From the NCBI GenBank assembly GCA_000272025.2, contig AKCV02000017.1, forward strand, positions 124,001-188,000: 64,000 nt of DNA. Reading direction: 5' to 3'. This stretch comes from Imbroritus primus. GTDB lineage: Bacteria > Pseudomonadota > Gammaproteobacteria > Burkholderiales > Burkholderiaceae. Positions within the stretch are counted from its first letter, which is position 1. Each line of letters begins with the position of its first letter. Below the pieces are notes generated by a model, which saw only the letters and a program-made list of their open reading frames with translations, was not told the origin of the DNA and ran no database searches. Shown here one piece after another: positions 39,883-48,817 of this stretch. Both the position numbers and the translations under genes were made by a program.

Positions 39883-41484
39883 ATGTGGCTCCGTCCGCGC
39901 CCGCCTTCCGGTCCTGCACCGGCCCGCAACACCACGACGCTGAGCCTGCGCGTCCATCTGCTGCGGGCCCTGGCCACGCCCCTCTTCGCGCTGGTCCTGA
40001 CAAGCGGCTCGCTCGCCTACTGGCTGGCCGGCCACTACACCACGCAGGTCTTCGATCGCGCACTGTATGGCGTGGCCAACAACATCGCGCAGCAGATCCG
40101 CATTTCCGGACCACGCCTGAACCATGACATTCCACTGATCGCGAAGACGCTTGTAGAAGGCGCTGGCAGCGACCGCGTCTACTGGCGCATCCATGGTCCA
40201 GACGGGCCGATCGGCGGAAACGATACCTGGCTCGGCTACGGCACGGGCCAGGCTACACTGTATGACGCGCGCCTGTTCTATGCCTGGTACAACGGACGGC
40301 AGGTGCGCGCGGTACGCCTGCCGGTATGGCTGGATTCGCCGGAAGACAGCCGTCCGCAACACATCGTTGGCGATGCGCTGGACAGCGAGGAACGCACGAC
40401 GGCGCTGGCTTCCGGAAAAATGCGCGGCCTGCCCGGCCCCATCGTCATCGAAGTGGCGGAACAGCTCGACCGGCGCGAACCCGCCGCCAATGAAATCCTG
40501 CTGGCCGTATCAGTTCCGCTAATCATGCTGCTGGTGATCGGCGGACTGATTCTCTCGCATGTGCTCAAGGAAGAACTGGTCCCACTGCAACTGCTCGCGG
40601 ACAAGCTCAATCGCCAGACGGCAAAGTCACTGGCGTCGCTCGAAGAGTCGCAACTTCCGTCCGAGCTCGCGCCGCTGATCCGCGCCATGAATGCCTTGCT
40701 GGCGCGCCTGCGCGAAGCGCTCGATGCCCAGCGCAAATTCATTGCCGACGCCGCGCATCAGCTACGCACGCCGCTCACCGCACTCAAGCTCCATGCCGAC
40801 CGCGCCGCCAAGGCCGACAGCCTGTCCGAGGCCCGCCCCGCGGTGCTGGAATTGCAGCGCTCAGCGGAGCGCGCGATCCGCCTTTCGAACCAGTTGCTGT
40901 CGCTGGCCCGCGCCGAGCCCGGCCTCACCCTCGAGCAACTCGGCGGCACCACACCGGTCGATGTCGTGGCGCTCGCGTTCGAATCCGGCGCTGAATGGGT
41001 GCCGCAGGCCCTGGAAAAACAGATCGATATGGGCTTCGAAACGATTGGCAACGCCACGCTGGACGAAGCCTTGCGCTATCGCGTGCAGGCCAATGCGGTC
41101 CTGTTGCGCGAAGCCTTGTCCAATCTGCTCGATAACGCCATCAAGTATGTGCCGGTCGGCGGCAAGGTCACAGTGCGGGCCGGCTATACCGATACGGTAC
41201 AGGCCATGATCGTGATCGAAGACAATGGACCGGGGATTCCGCACGCACAGCGCAGCCAGGCATTCACGCGCTTCTTTCGCGGCGATCAGGCCAGCGCCCC
41301 AGGTGGTGGCGTGGCCGGGGCAGGCCTGGGTCTGGCCATCGTGCACGAGATCATCACGCTGCATCGCGGCACCATCGTGATCGACGATGTGCCGGCGCAT
41401 CCCGGGACTGGCATGCGCTTTGTGATCTGCCTGCCGGTGAATAATGAATCCTTACCTACCAGGGCGATCCACTCGTCTGCCTGA
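39883..41484 (+). CDS. Sensor histidine kinase (TctE/QseC type)
   Basis: 533 residues. Membrane helices lie at about 27-49 and 206-229. Between them is a periplasmic domain whose start (RALYGVANNIAQQI) resembles the two-component sensor kinase N-terminal domain of TctE. The H box FIADAAHQLRTPL places the phosphorylated His near residue 292. The N box is LLDNAIKYVP, and the G boxes are VIEDNGPGIP and GAGLGLAIVHEI. It is an operon partner of the preceding regulator. The signal is unknown; TctE relatives sense carboxylates. Confidence 0.94.
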   Translation: MWLRPRPPSGPAPARNTTTLSLRVHLLRALATPLFALVLTSGSLAYWLAGHYTTQVFDRALYGVANNIAQQIRISGPRLNHDIPLIAKTLVEGAGSDRVYWRIHGPDGPIGGNDTWLGYGTGQATLYDARLFYAWYNGRQVRAVRLPVWLDSPEDSRPQHIVGDALDSEERTTALASGKMRGLPGPIVIEVAEQLDRREPAANEILLAVSVPLIMLLVIGGLILSHVLKEELVPLQLLADKLNRQTAKSLASLEESQLPSELAPLIRAMNALLARLREALDAQRKFIADAAHQLRTPLTALKLHADRAAKADSLSEARPAVLELQRSAERAIRLSNQLLSLARAEPGLTLEQLGGTTPVDVVALAFESGAEWVPQALEKQIDMGFETIGNATLDEALRYRVQANAVLLREALSNLLDNAIKYVPVGGKVTVRAGYTDTVQAMIVIEDNGPGIPHAQRSQAFTRFFRGDQASAPGGGVAGAGLGLAIVHEIITLHRGTIVIDDVPAHPGTGMRFVICLPVNNESLPTRAIHSSA

Positions 41485-41540
41485 GAAGCCTATGGTGTTG
41501 GCGCCCGCCACAGGGCGTGCGCAACTGGAGCCCGAACCTG

Positions 41541-42314
41541 TCAGTCTTTCGGCGCAAGCATCGTACCGCGGCACTCCGGCGAGCCGCAGTGGCAGGCAAA
41601 GGCTTTCTTCAACTTGCGCGTCAGCTTGCCTTCGATCACCAGCCCGTAGTCATAGAACAGTTCTTCCTGCGGGGCAATGTCGCGCAACGCATGGATGAAC
41701 ACGCGACCTTTCTTTTCACGCGCTTCACAGTTCGGCGTGCAGGCATGGTTGATCCAGCGCGCATCGTTGCCATCATACTTGGCGTCGATCGCATCGCCGT
41801 TTTCCAGGCTGAAATAGAAAGTGTGGTTGGGATCGTCCGGATCGTGCGGATGACGGCGCAGCGCTTCCTTCCAGGAAATGTGCTCGCCCTTGTATTCGAT
41901 CACGCGTTCGCCACGGGCAATCGGCGCGAGCGCAAACACCCCGCGCCCGTGTACACCGGATTCGCGCACCACGATACGGTCTTCTGCCGTCGGTTTGTCA
42001 CGCTTGCCGGCCTTACCGGCTTTTTCAACTTTTCCGGCCTTCTTCTTGTCTTTCTTCTTCGACTTGTCCTTATCCTTGCCTTTCACCTTGCTGCGATCGT
42101 TCAGCTGAGCCGCACCTTCATCCCGGGCCTCCAAGGATGTATCGGCGGGCAACGCGGTGTCCAGGCCGGCATCGCGCTCAACTTGCGGCACCGTGGCGCC
42201 ACGCCGCGCACGGGATTGCCGCGGTGTCCCAGCATCACCTGTCATGCCTGCCTGATGTTTTCCCAACGGTTTGCCGGACGGCCGGGCCGCCCGCTTCGTC
42301 CCCGAAGCTGCCAT
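41541..42314 (-). CDS. SET-domain protein lysine methyltransferase with Lys-rich linker
   Basis: 257 residues from MAASGTKRAARPSG. Residues about 70-105 are a lysine/aspartate/alanine run of KGKDKDKSKKKDKKKAGK type, like the tails of H1-like proteins. The SET domain (about 110-240) has VRESGVHGRGVFALAPIARG, then NDARWINHACTPNCEA, which forms the S-adenosylmethionine pocket and pseudo-knot, and ELFYDYGL. A post-SET cysteine cluster (CHCGSPECRG) closes the channel. All catalytic features appear intact. The substrate is unknown. The gene is divergent from an HU gene. Confidence 0.9.
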   Translation of the reverse strand: MAASGTKRAARPSGKPLGKHQAGMTGDAGTPRQSRARRGATVPQVERDAGLDTALPADTSLEARDEGAAQLNDRSKVKGKDKDKSKKKDKKKAGKVEKAGKAGKRDKPTAEDRIVVRESGVHGRGVFALAPIARGERVIEYKGEHISWKEALRRHPHDPDDPNHTFYFSLENGDAIDAKYDGNDARWINHACTPNCEAREKKGRVFIHALRDIAPQEELFYDYGLVIEGKLTRKLKKAFACHCGSPECRGTMLAPKD

Positions 42315-42986
42315 TACACTTTTCCCGAAAATAAGATCTCGCCTTGCGCGAGACAAGGAGCGTACACCGGAAGGCTGACATTGCCCAGCCCACGCCTCTT
42401 TCATTCCTGTAAGCCGCCGCATGCCGCCATGGAAGATACAAACCGTCGCAGCAAGAACAAGAATCGAATCCCCCACTTCCTGCGCAAGCTGTGGATAACT
42501 GACTGAAAACCTTGTGAGCAGGCTGGGGGTGCCGCGGTGACAGTTCCGGGACAATATCGAACAACTTTTGCGGGCCGATGACATCGCACTGGCTTATCCC
42601 CGCTCCGGCACGAGTTCGTCCACGTAGTTATCTGTTTCGCAAACACATGATTATCAAGAACAATTCTGGCTTATCCACAGAAAAATAGCTCCTCTATCTA
42701 TTACCTACTATTTGTATACGTAAACAACACAGTAAACCCTGAAGAATTGTCCTATGGAGTTGTGAACAAACTCACCTTCCCCGATTTCAAGACACCATTT
42801 CCATCCTCACAGCCGTGTTCGCTGAGGTCGCGAAAAACCCTGTGACAAGGACGCACACCCGCGCCACAGAACGATCCTGAAACAAAATTTTGATGGGAAG
42901 GCCGCGACAACACGTTATCATGTGGCCCGTGAGCGTTCTCCTCGCGAGGACTGCTTCTCTTCAATTTTTCAAAGATGGAGTCAAGA
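42315..42986. other. 672-bp intergenic region with DnaA boxes, between SET and HU genes
   Basis: No protein gene is supported. Two exact DnaA 9-mers face each other: TGTGGATAA at 42490-42498 and TTATCCACA at 42671-42679. A 7-of-9 match, TTATCCCCG, lies at 42594-42602. An AT-rich stretch follows (about 42680-42760). The 12-base palindrome TCCTCGCGAGGA (42939-42950) sits in the HU leader. TTGATG near 42894 with TTATCA about 18 bases on is a possible HU promoter. Confidence 0.55.
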
Positions 42987-43265
42987 ATGACAAAAACCGA
43001 ACTGATCGATGCCATCGCTGGCGGCGTGGACGGTCTGACCAAGGCCAAGGCAGAACAAGCCCTGAACGTGATGATGAGCACCATCATGGACGCTGTGGCC
43101 AATGGCGATTCCGTCAGCCTGATCGGCTTCGGCACGTTCAGCCAGGGCGAGCGCGGCGAACGCATGGCTCGCAACCCGCGCACCGGCGAAGAAATCAAGG
43201 TTGCCGCCGCCAAGACCGTCAAGTTCAAGGCTGGTCAGAAGTTCAAGGACGCCGTCAACGGCTGA
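42987..43265 (+). CDS. HU-family DNA-binding protein
   Basis: 92 residues, a full-length HU/IHF-fold protein. It starts MTKTELIDAIAGGVDGLTKA, has the beta-arm FGTFSQGERGERMARNPRTG with the intercalating proline in RNP, and ends KFKAGQKFKDAVNG. It bends and compacts DNA as a homodimer. GGAG lies seven bases before the ATG at 42987. The lipoprotein gene follows after nine bases, so they may be co-transcribed. Confidence 0.96.
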   Translation: MTKTELIDAIAGGVDGLTKAKAEQALNVMMSTIMDAVANGDSVSLIGFGTFSQGERGERMARNPRTGEEIKVAAAKTVKFKAGQKFKDAVNG

Positions 43266-43274
43266 TGCGGCAGG

Positions 43275-44015
43275 ATGGTCTTCCATCCCCGCATGCAATT
43301 CGCCAGCTGCCAGTGCGCGATCCTCGCGATTGCCCTGCTGGCTGGCTGTACCACCGCTCCCGTGACACGGGGCGAAGTCAAGGGTGCCTCGGTCACGGTC
43401 GGTGAAATCGCACAATCCGATTTCAACCGGGTTGCCACCGTGACCATGCGGGCCAATCTCGACAGCCTGGCCGCATTGATGGACAAGCTGTACAAGCGCA
43501 ATCCGCGTGAGTGGCGCAAGCACGCCACTTCACAGGCAGCAGCCAGCGAACGTGTATTGGCCGCGCTCAAAAACCGTACCGCGTGGCCCGACCTCAACGG
43601 CAAGCGCGATATCGAGGCCCTGTCGCTGGCTCTCGATCCGAATTTTTCCGGTGACCGCGTTGCGGCCTTTATCTATGCGCTTGGCGACATGCTCATCATG
43701 GCGCACGGCAACCGCATGGAGTTCTATCTGCTGGACGGGCTCGATGCCCAGCATCTCTACAATGCCGCGCGCAACCTCGAGGTCGCGGCATGGATCCTCG
43801 CCTCGCGCCGCGATGCCAGTCAGCGCCCCTTGCTGCTGTCGAATGAAATCAGCGAGACATCCCGTAACGTCACGTTCGAACGTGAATTCGGCAAGATGAT
43901 CGGACGGGTCGATCTGGTGGCCAGCCTGGTCACCGAAAAATATCGCCGTGCCGGTATCGGGTATGTGCAAAGCCTGTTCGGCGCCCAGTTCCTGCAATTC
44001 CTGCCGGTTCGCTAG
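43275..44015 (+). CDS. Predicted lipoprotein of unknown function
   Basis: 246 residues. The N-terminal hydrophobic segment ends in a lipobox, LLAGC, so Cys about residue 26 should be lipidated. The rest is a soluble, mostly helical domain (RANLDSLAALMDKLYKRNPR, then LDGLDAQHLYNAARNLEVAA) that I do not recognise. An in-frame ATG at 43293 is an alternative start. Its stop meets the following DUF2272 gene, which suggests one transcript from the HU gene on. Confidence 0.75.
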   Translation: MVFHPRMQFASCQCAILAIALLAGCTTAPVTRGEVKGASVTVGEIAQSDFNRVATVTMRANLDSLAALMDKLYKRNPREWRKHATSQAAASERVLAALKNRTAWPDLNGKRDIEALSLALDPNFSGDRVAAFIYALGDMLIMAHGNRMEFYLLDGLDAQHLYNAARNLEVAAWILASRRDASQRPLLLSNEISETSRNVTFEREFGKMIGRVDLVASLVTEKYRRAGIGYVQSLFGAQFLQFLPVR

Positions 44016-44023
44016 TGCATGCC

Positions 44024-45010
44024 ATGACGCACGTTCCGTATCGTTCCCGGTTTCCGTTCCAGCACGATGTTCGCCGCGTCGTCGTGGTATTGCTTGCCCT
44101 TGCTGCTCTGGTGGGTCTGGCCGGATGTGCCGGTCCGGCATCGACAGTGCGTCCGCAGGCCACGCCGGTTCTGAATGTGGCGCACCGTTTGCCGCCGGAG
44201 ATCGACAAACGTTTGCCCGTGCGCCAGAAAATGGTGGCGATTGCCTTGCAAGAGTGGCAACGCTGGGGAGGTCAGCAGGTCCGCGTCGGCCGTGACGACA
44301 GCTATTGTGTGATCGCGCCGTCTTCGCTTGCGCCGGCACTCCCGATCATACCGTCACCCGTGGGGCCGGCTGATGCAACATCGGTTGCGCCCGACAGTGC
44401 TGACAACGAAGTGCTCGATGATATCGAGGCCATCGCACAGGCATCAACCAATGGCACGCCTTGCCTGCGTTTTCCCGATGGCACTGGTGCGGAAGCCTCG
44501 GCAATGGGCTGTCAGCTGGCGCAGCGCTACTGGGCCATCGTGGGACGGGTACCGGATTGCATGCAGATCACCACCGGGCGCTGGGCCTGGTCTGCAACTT
44601 TCCTCTCGTGGCTGATGCGCGCGGCGGGTCTCAATGAACGCCAGTTCCTGACGGGTGCCTCGCATGCCATGTATGTCGTGGATGCGCGCGATGGCATTCT
44701 TCCGGAGCCAGCATTCCGCGTTGCGCCCTTGCCAGCCATGCCGCGTGTCGGCGATATGGTATGCGGGGGCCGGGGCCGCGACAAGTACATGAACGATATC
44801 GCTGAAATCCGCTTTGGGGCGACACCGATGCATTGCGACCTGGTGGTCGAGGTGGACACGACTGCGCACGTGGTCAAGGCCATTGGCGGCAACGTACAGC
44901 AGTCTGTGTCCATGAGCCTGATCGAGCTCGGGGATTCGGGGCAGATCGACGGCGTCACCAATTCGACAGTGCCGTGGCTACTGGTCATGCGCAATCAGTT
45001 GCCGATGTGA
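44024..45010 (+). CDS. DUF2272-family lipoprotein
   Basis: 328 residues from the ATG at 44024; a GTG overlapping the previous stop (44015) is an alternative. A hydrophobic helix ends in LVGLAGC, a lipobox, so it is probably anchored in the outer or inner membrane. The C-terminal half holds WAWSATFLSWLMRAAG, SHAMYVVDAR and MHCDLVVEVDTTAHVVKAIGG, where Ser/Cys, His and Asp residues have the order of an NlpC/P60-like CHAP fold. DUF2272 belongs to that group. Hydrolase activity is an inference. The mid region is a long Pro/Ala/Asp insert. Confidence 0.75.
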   Translation: MTHVPYRSRFPFQHDVRRVVVVLLALAALVGLAGCAGPASTVRPQATPVLNVAHRLPPEIDKRLPVRQKMVAIALQEWQRWGGQQVRVGRDDSYCVIAPSSLAPALPIIPSPVGPADATSVAPDSADNEVLDDIEAIAQASTNGTPCLRFPDGTGAEASAMGCQLAQRYWAIVGRVPDCMQITTGRWAWSATFLSWLMRAAGLNERQFLTGASHAMYVVDARDGILPEPAFRVAPLPAMPRVGDMVCGGRGRDKYMNDIAEIRFGATPMHCDLVVEVDTTAHVVKAIGGNVQQSVSMSLIELGDSGQIDGVTNSTVPWLLVMRNQLPM

Positions 45011-45110
45011 GAGATCCGCTTGCGCGGGCGGCGGATCGCTGCGTGATCGCCGTAGGTGAAGCGTGTGCCGGTAGTCAGCCCATTTTCACGCCACGTCGCG
45101 CGACCCGGAT

Positions 45111-45776
45111 TCATGCTCGTCGCGAGGGATCGCAGCCGGAGCACGGTTGCAGATCGTCCCGCCAGCCCTCCAGCAAGCCTTCCTCCGCCAACGCAGCCAT
45201 CACGCTGGGCCGCTGGCGTATCCGCCCGGCATAGGCCGCCAGCGCAGGCCATGTGGCGGTATCGAGGCCCGCCAGGGGATTCCAGGTCAACAGTGTGAAG
45301 GCATAAGCGTCCGGCAAGGTGAAAGCCTCGCCCAGCAGGAATGACTGGCGTGCGAGCATTGCATCGAGTTGCGCATAGGCACGCTGCAATGCTTCGTGGG
45401 CGGCGGACCGCGCAGGAGCCAAGGTATCGAGCCGCAGTAGCGGAGAAAAGTGGACATGCACGTCATGCGCCAGAAATTTCAGGCACATGCGGATCTGCTG
45501 GAAGGCCGGCATGTCGGGTAACGGCGCGGTGACCGGATGCGGCGACATGCGGGCCAGCAGTGCCAACGCCATGTCGGTTTCGGTGTCGAGCAGTGTCTCG
45601 TCATCGAACCACAGCGCAGGCAGCCTGCAGTCCGGATAGGTTGCGCGGAAATCCTGGCCATCCTCATCGAGCCCGGAATTCAGGCGCACGCGTACGGGCC
45701 GCACCGGAAGCCCCGATTCGGCAACAAGAATGCGGGCCGCCAGGGCCGAGATCGCGGGCGTATGGAACAGTTTCAT
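45111..45776 (-). CDS. Glutathione S-transferase family protein
   Basis: 221 residues from MKLFHTPAISALAARILVAE, the thioredoxin-like N-domain. DCRLPALWFDDETLLDTETD holds the cis-proline and the Glu-Ser/Thr-type glutathione contact. The helical C-domain has LLGEAFTLPDAYAFTLLTW, a conserved GST folding motif. Substrates are unknown. It lies immediately downstream of, and on the same strand as, the acyl-CoA dehydrogenase, so the two may share a promoter. Confidence 0.85.
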   Translation of the reverse strand: MKLFHTPAISALAARILVAESGLPVRPVRVRLNSGLDEDGQDFRATYPDCRLPALWFDDETLLDTETDMALALLARMSPHPVTAPLPDMPAFQQIRMCLKFLAHDVHVHFSPLLRLDTLAPARSAAHEALQRAYAQLDAMLARQSFLLGEAFTLPDAYAFTLLTWNPLAGLDTATWPALAAYAGRIRQRPSVMAALAEEGLLEGWRDDLQPCSGCDPSRRA

Positions 45777-45851
45777 GCCGGGAAGACCTGCACAGAAAAT
45801 CTGCACTGAAACGACGTTGTTTCAGCTTAGCCGCTTCTCGAGCTGCCCGGC

Positions 45852-47006
45852 TCAGCGCAGCATGTTCTTTGCAATAATTAACTGTTGAATCTGCGTGGTG
45901 CCTTCGTACAGGCGCAACAGACGCACATCGCGATAGAAGCGTTCGGCCTTGTACTCAGCGATGTAGCCGGAGCCGCCGTGGATCTGCACGGCTCGGTCGG
46001 CCACGCGCCCCACCATCTCGGTGCAGAACATCTTGGTACACGAGGCCAGCATGCTGACTTCCGGGTCGGCCTGCCCGGCCGGCTTGGCGTCGTAGCGCCG
46101 TGCGCAGTCGCGCATCATGCTCAGCCCGGCATACAGTTCGGCCTGGCTGTCGGCCAGCATGGCCTGTACCAGCTGGAAGTCGGCAATGCGCTGGCCGAAC
46201 TGCTTGCGTTCCTTGGCATATTCCACGGCATCGCGGATCAGGCGCTCGGCCATCCCGCAGGCCAGCGCGGAGACATGCAGGCGGCCGCGGTCGAGCACTT
46301 TCATGGCGGTCTTGAAGCCCCGCCCCGCTACACCGCCGATGATATTGGCTGCCGGCACGCGCACGCCGTCGAGCACCACGTCGCAGGTCTTGGTGCCGCG
46401 CTGGCCCATCTTGCGGTCTGGCTTACCCAGCGTGATGCCGGGCAGGTCCGCCGGGACGATGAAGGCCGAGATGCCCGAGGCACCCGGGCCATCAGTGCGG
46501 GCCATCAGCGTGAAGGCGCCGGCGCGTGGCGCGTTGGTGATGAAGCGCTTGGTGCCGGTGATCACGTAATGGTCGCCATCCCGTTCGGCGCGCGTCTGCA
46601 GCGCAGCCGCATCCGAGCCGGCATTCGGTTCGGTGAGCGCAAAGGAAATGATCAGCTCGCCGCTGGCGATGCGCGGCAGGTAGTCGGCTTTTTGCGCATC
46701 GGTGCCATCCATCAGGATGCCTTGCGAACCGATGCCGACGTTCGTACCGAACACCGAGCGGAAGGCCAGCGCGGTGTGGCCGAGATCGAATGCCACCTCG
46801 CACTCCTGGGCCATCGACAGGCCGATGCCGTCATACTGCTCGGGAATGGACAGGCCGAACAGGCCCATTTCCTTCATGTCGTCGACAATCTCCTGCGGCA
46901 CATCGTCTTCTTCCTCGATGCGGTTTTCGGCCGGCACCAGACGGGTGTCAATGAAACGCCGCACGCTGTCGCGCAGCAGGGAAAACGATTCGGTGTCGAT
47001 CGCCAT
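45852..47006 (-). CDS. Acyl-CoA dehydrogenase
   Basis: 384 residues. This flavoenzyme introduces a 2,3 double bond into an acyl-CoA. It has FALTEPNAGSDAAALQTRAE (FAD-contacting), DRKMGQRGTKTCDVVLDGVR, and QIHGGSGYIAEYKAERFYRD, with RLLRLYEGTTQIQQLIIAKN at the end where the general-base glutamate lies (YEGT). The start at 47006 has AAGGA at the right distance; 47015 is alternative. The acyl chain is not determinable. It is divergent from a LysR gene, 101 bases apart. Confidence 0.94.
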   Translation of the reverse strand: MAIDTESFSLLRDSVRRFIDTRLVPAENRIEEEDDVPQEIVDDMKEMGLFGLSIPEQYDGIGLSMAQECEVAFDLGHTALAFRSVFGTNVGIGSQGILMDGTDAQKADYLPRIASGELIISFALTEPNAGSDAAALQTRAERDGDHYVITGTKRFITNAPRAGAFTLMARTDGPGASGISAFIVPADLPGITLGKPDRKMGQRGTKTCDVVLDGVRVPAANIIGGVAGRGFKTAMKVLDRGRLHVSALACGMAERLIRDAVEYAKERKQFGQRIADFQLVQAMLADSQAELYAGLSMMRDCARRYDAKPAGQADPEVSMLASCTKMFCTEMVGRVADRAVQIHGGSGYIAEYKAERFYRDVRLLRLYEGTTQIQQLIIAKNMLR

Positions 47007-47107
47007 GGGGTCCATCCTTTCGAAAACAATGCCAGCCGGCATGGGCCGGCGAGCATCCAGTCTGATTTGATGCGGCCGTTTTGACAATATCCACAGCGGC
47101 GAACAGA

Positions 47108-48049
47108 ATGTCGCAATCTTTTCAACAAAATCGGATCGTCATGCAGGGAAGCGACCTCACATTGCTGGTCGATATCGTCGATGCTGGCAATCTCAGCGCG
47201 GCCGCGCGCCGGCTCAAGCTCTCGCGCTCCAGTCTCAGTTACCGTCTGAAGGCATTGGAGCGGGCCGTCGGCGCGCAGCTGTTCAAGCGCACCACGCGCT
47301 CGCTAGAGCTGACCGAAGTCGGGCGCGCGCTGCATGCCCATGGCCAGATCGTGGCGCGCGAGCTTGCGGCCGCGCATGCGACCGTCTCGTCACTGGGCAA
47401 GTCGCTGCATGGCAAGGTGAGCGTGAGCGTGCCGACGGGTTTTGGCCAGGTGTGGCTCAATCCCCTGCTGATCGACTTCAAGCGCCGTCATCCGGGCGTC
47501 ACGCTGAATGTGGTGTTCGACAACCAGATCACCGACCTGGTCTCGGAAGATATCGACATTGCCATCCGCGTGCTGTCGCGTCCGCCGGAATCGCTGGTTG
47601 CCACGGACCTCGGCAAGGTCGACTGGGTGTTGTGCGCCACGCCGGCCTATCTGGCGGCCAATCCGCCGGGGGACGACATCCGCCAGTTGCAGCACGCGCG
47701 CATCATCTGCGCGGCGGCGGTTGGCCAGCCGTTCAAGCTGATCGCGCGCAGCCATTTGGGTAACGACCCGGCACGGCTGGAGATCCGTCTGGTGCCCGAG
47801 GTGCAGTCGGAGAATTTCGCGTTCCTGCGCGACGCCACGCTGGCCAGCCTGGGCCTTGGCATTCTGCCGCGCTATGTCGTCGCTGAACAGCTGCGCAACG
47901 GAACCCTGTTGCGGCTATTCGGCGATCACGAACTGACGGTATTCGGCTCGCACGTCTTTATGCTGACCCTGCCGAGCCGCTACCGTACGCAGGCGACACG
48001 CCAGCTGATGACATGGTTGCGCGAGCGCATCAAGCTCGATGATCTGTAG
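47108..48049 (+). CDS. LysR-family transcriptional regulator
   Basis: 313 residues from the ATG at 47108; an in-frame ATG at 47141 (MQGSDLTLLVDIV) is possible. The N-terminal winged helix-turn-helix (GNLSAAARRLKLSRSSLSYR) is typical. The effector-binding domain includes LVSEDIDIAIRV and LGLGILPRYVVAEQL, placing it with the CrgA/AaeR-like group. By position it probably controls the divergent acyl-CoA dehydrogenase and GST genes. Confidence 0.92.
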   Translation: MSQSFQQNRIVMQGSDLTLLVDIVDAGNLSAAARRLKLSRSSLSYRLKALERAVGAQLFKRTTRSLELTEVGRALHAHGQIVARELAAAHATVSSLGKSLHGKVSVSVPTGFGQVWLNPLLIDFKRRHPGVTLNVVFDNQITDLVSEDIDIAIRVLSRPPESLVATDLGKVDWVLCATPAYLAANPPGDDIRQLQHARIICAAAVGQPFKLIARSHLGNDPARLEIRLVPEVQSENFAFLRDATLASLGLGILPRYVVAEQLRNGTLLRLFGDHELTVFGSHVFMLTLPSRYRTQATRQLMTWLRERIKLDDL

Positions 48050-48102
48050 CGGTGGTTGCAGCGTTGCTTCATTCCGCGCCGCCGCTTGGCCAGCTGGCGG
48101 TA

Positions 48103-48702
48103 TCAGGCGCTGTGGCGGTATACCCAGACCTTGCGGACATAGAGCACCACGACGATGATGGCCACCACGGTCGACACCGGATCGAGGTAATGCGATACCG
48201 CTTCGAACTGGCTGCCAAGCATGTAGCCTGCGCTGGCGAGGATCAAGGTCCAGGTGAAGGAGCCGATGGCGCTGTAGAACAGGAATGGCAGGAAAGGCAT
48301 GCCCATCAGCCCTGCCGGCAGCGAAATGACCGATCGTACCGCCGGGATCAGGCGCCCGAAACACACCGTGGCGCCGCCATGGCGGTCAAACCAGCGCGCG
48401 GCCATGTCGATATCGTCTTCGGTGATTGCCAGCCAGCGGCCATAGCGGCGCACCAGCTTGCGCACACGCGCTTCACCGAGCGCCCGCCCCGCCCAGTAGA
48501 ACGGCATCGTGCCGATCAGTGCGCCGGCCGTGCCGGCCAGCACCACGCCGGCAAAAGTCAGGCTGCCGTCTGCGGCGAGGTAGCCCGCCAGCGGCACGAT
48601 CAGCTCGGACGGAATCGGCGGAAAAACGTTTTCGACGAACATCAGCCACATGAGGCCGAGATAGCCCATGCTTTGAATGGTGTCGAGAATCCATGAACCC
48701 AT
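48103..48702 (-). CDS. DedA-family membrane protein
   Basis: 199 residues with four to five membrane helices. It has the VENVFPPIPSELIVPLAGYL motif and FGRLIPAVRSVISLPAGLMG, the arginine-bearing re-entrant region of DedA proteins. The family moves phospholipids or undecaprenyl phosphate across the inner membrane. It is divergent from the AI-2E-type permease; the frame upstream is closed by the start at 48702. Confidence 0.93.
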   Translation of the reverse strand: MGSWILDTIQSMGYLGLMWLMFVENVFPPIPSELIVPLAGYLAADGSLTFAGVVLAGTAGALIGTMPFYWAGRALGEARVRKLVRRYGRWLAITEDDIDMAARWFDRHGGATVCFGRLIPAVRSVISLPAGLMGMPFLPFLFYSAIGSFTWTLILASAGYMLGSQFEAVSHYLDPVSTVVAIIVVVLYVRKVWVYRHSA

Positions 48703-48817
48703 CGGTACTCCAGAGAAGTTGAAAGAAGCAATGCACAGTCCGCGCGGCGATGCGCCGGCGCGACATCCGGAAATGTCGCCAGCGCGACATGCCGCGAGTC
48801 ACGGATACAATGCGGGG

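Noticed and set aside
42401..42646. 81-codon minus-strand frame between SET and HU
   Set aside because: No ribosome site, skewed composition, and it overlaps a DnaA box; not a gene.
42315..42986. Main chromosomal origin (oriC)
   Set aside because: Only two exact DnaA boxes, and neither dnaA, dnaN nor rpmH is nearby. Betaproteobacterial oriC usually adjoins dnaA.
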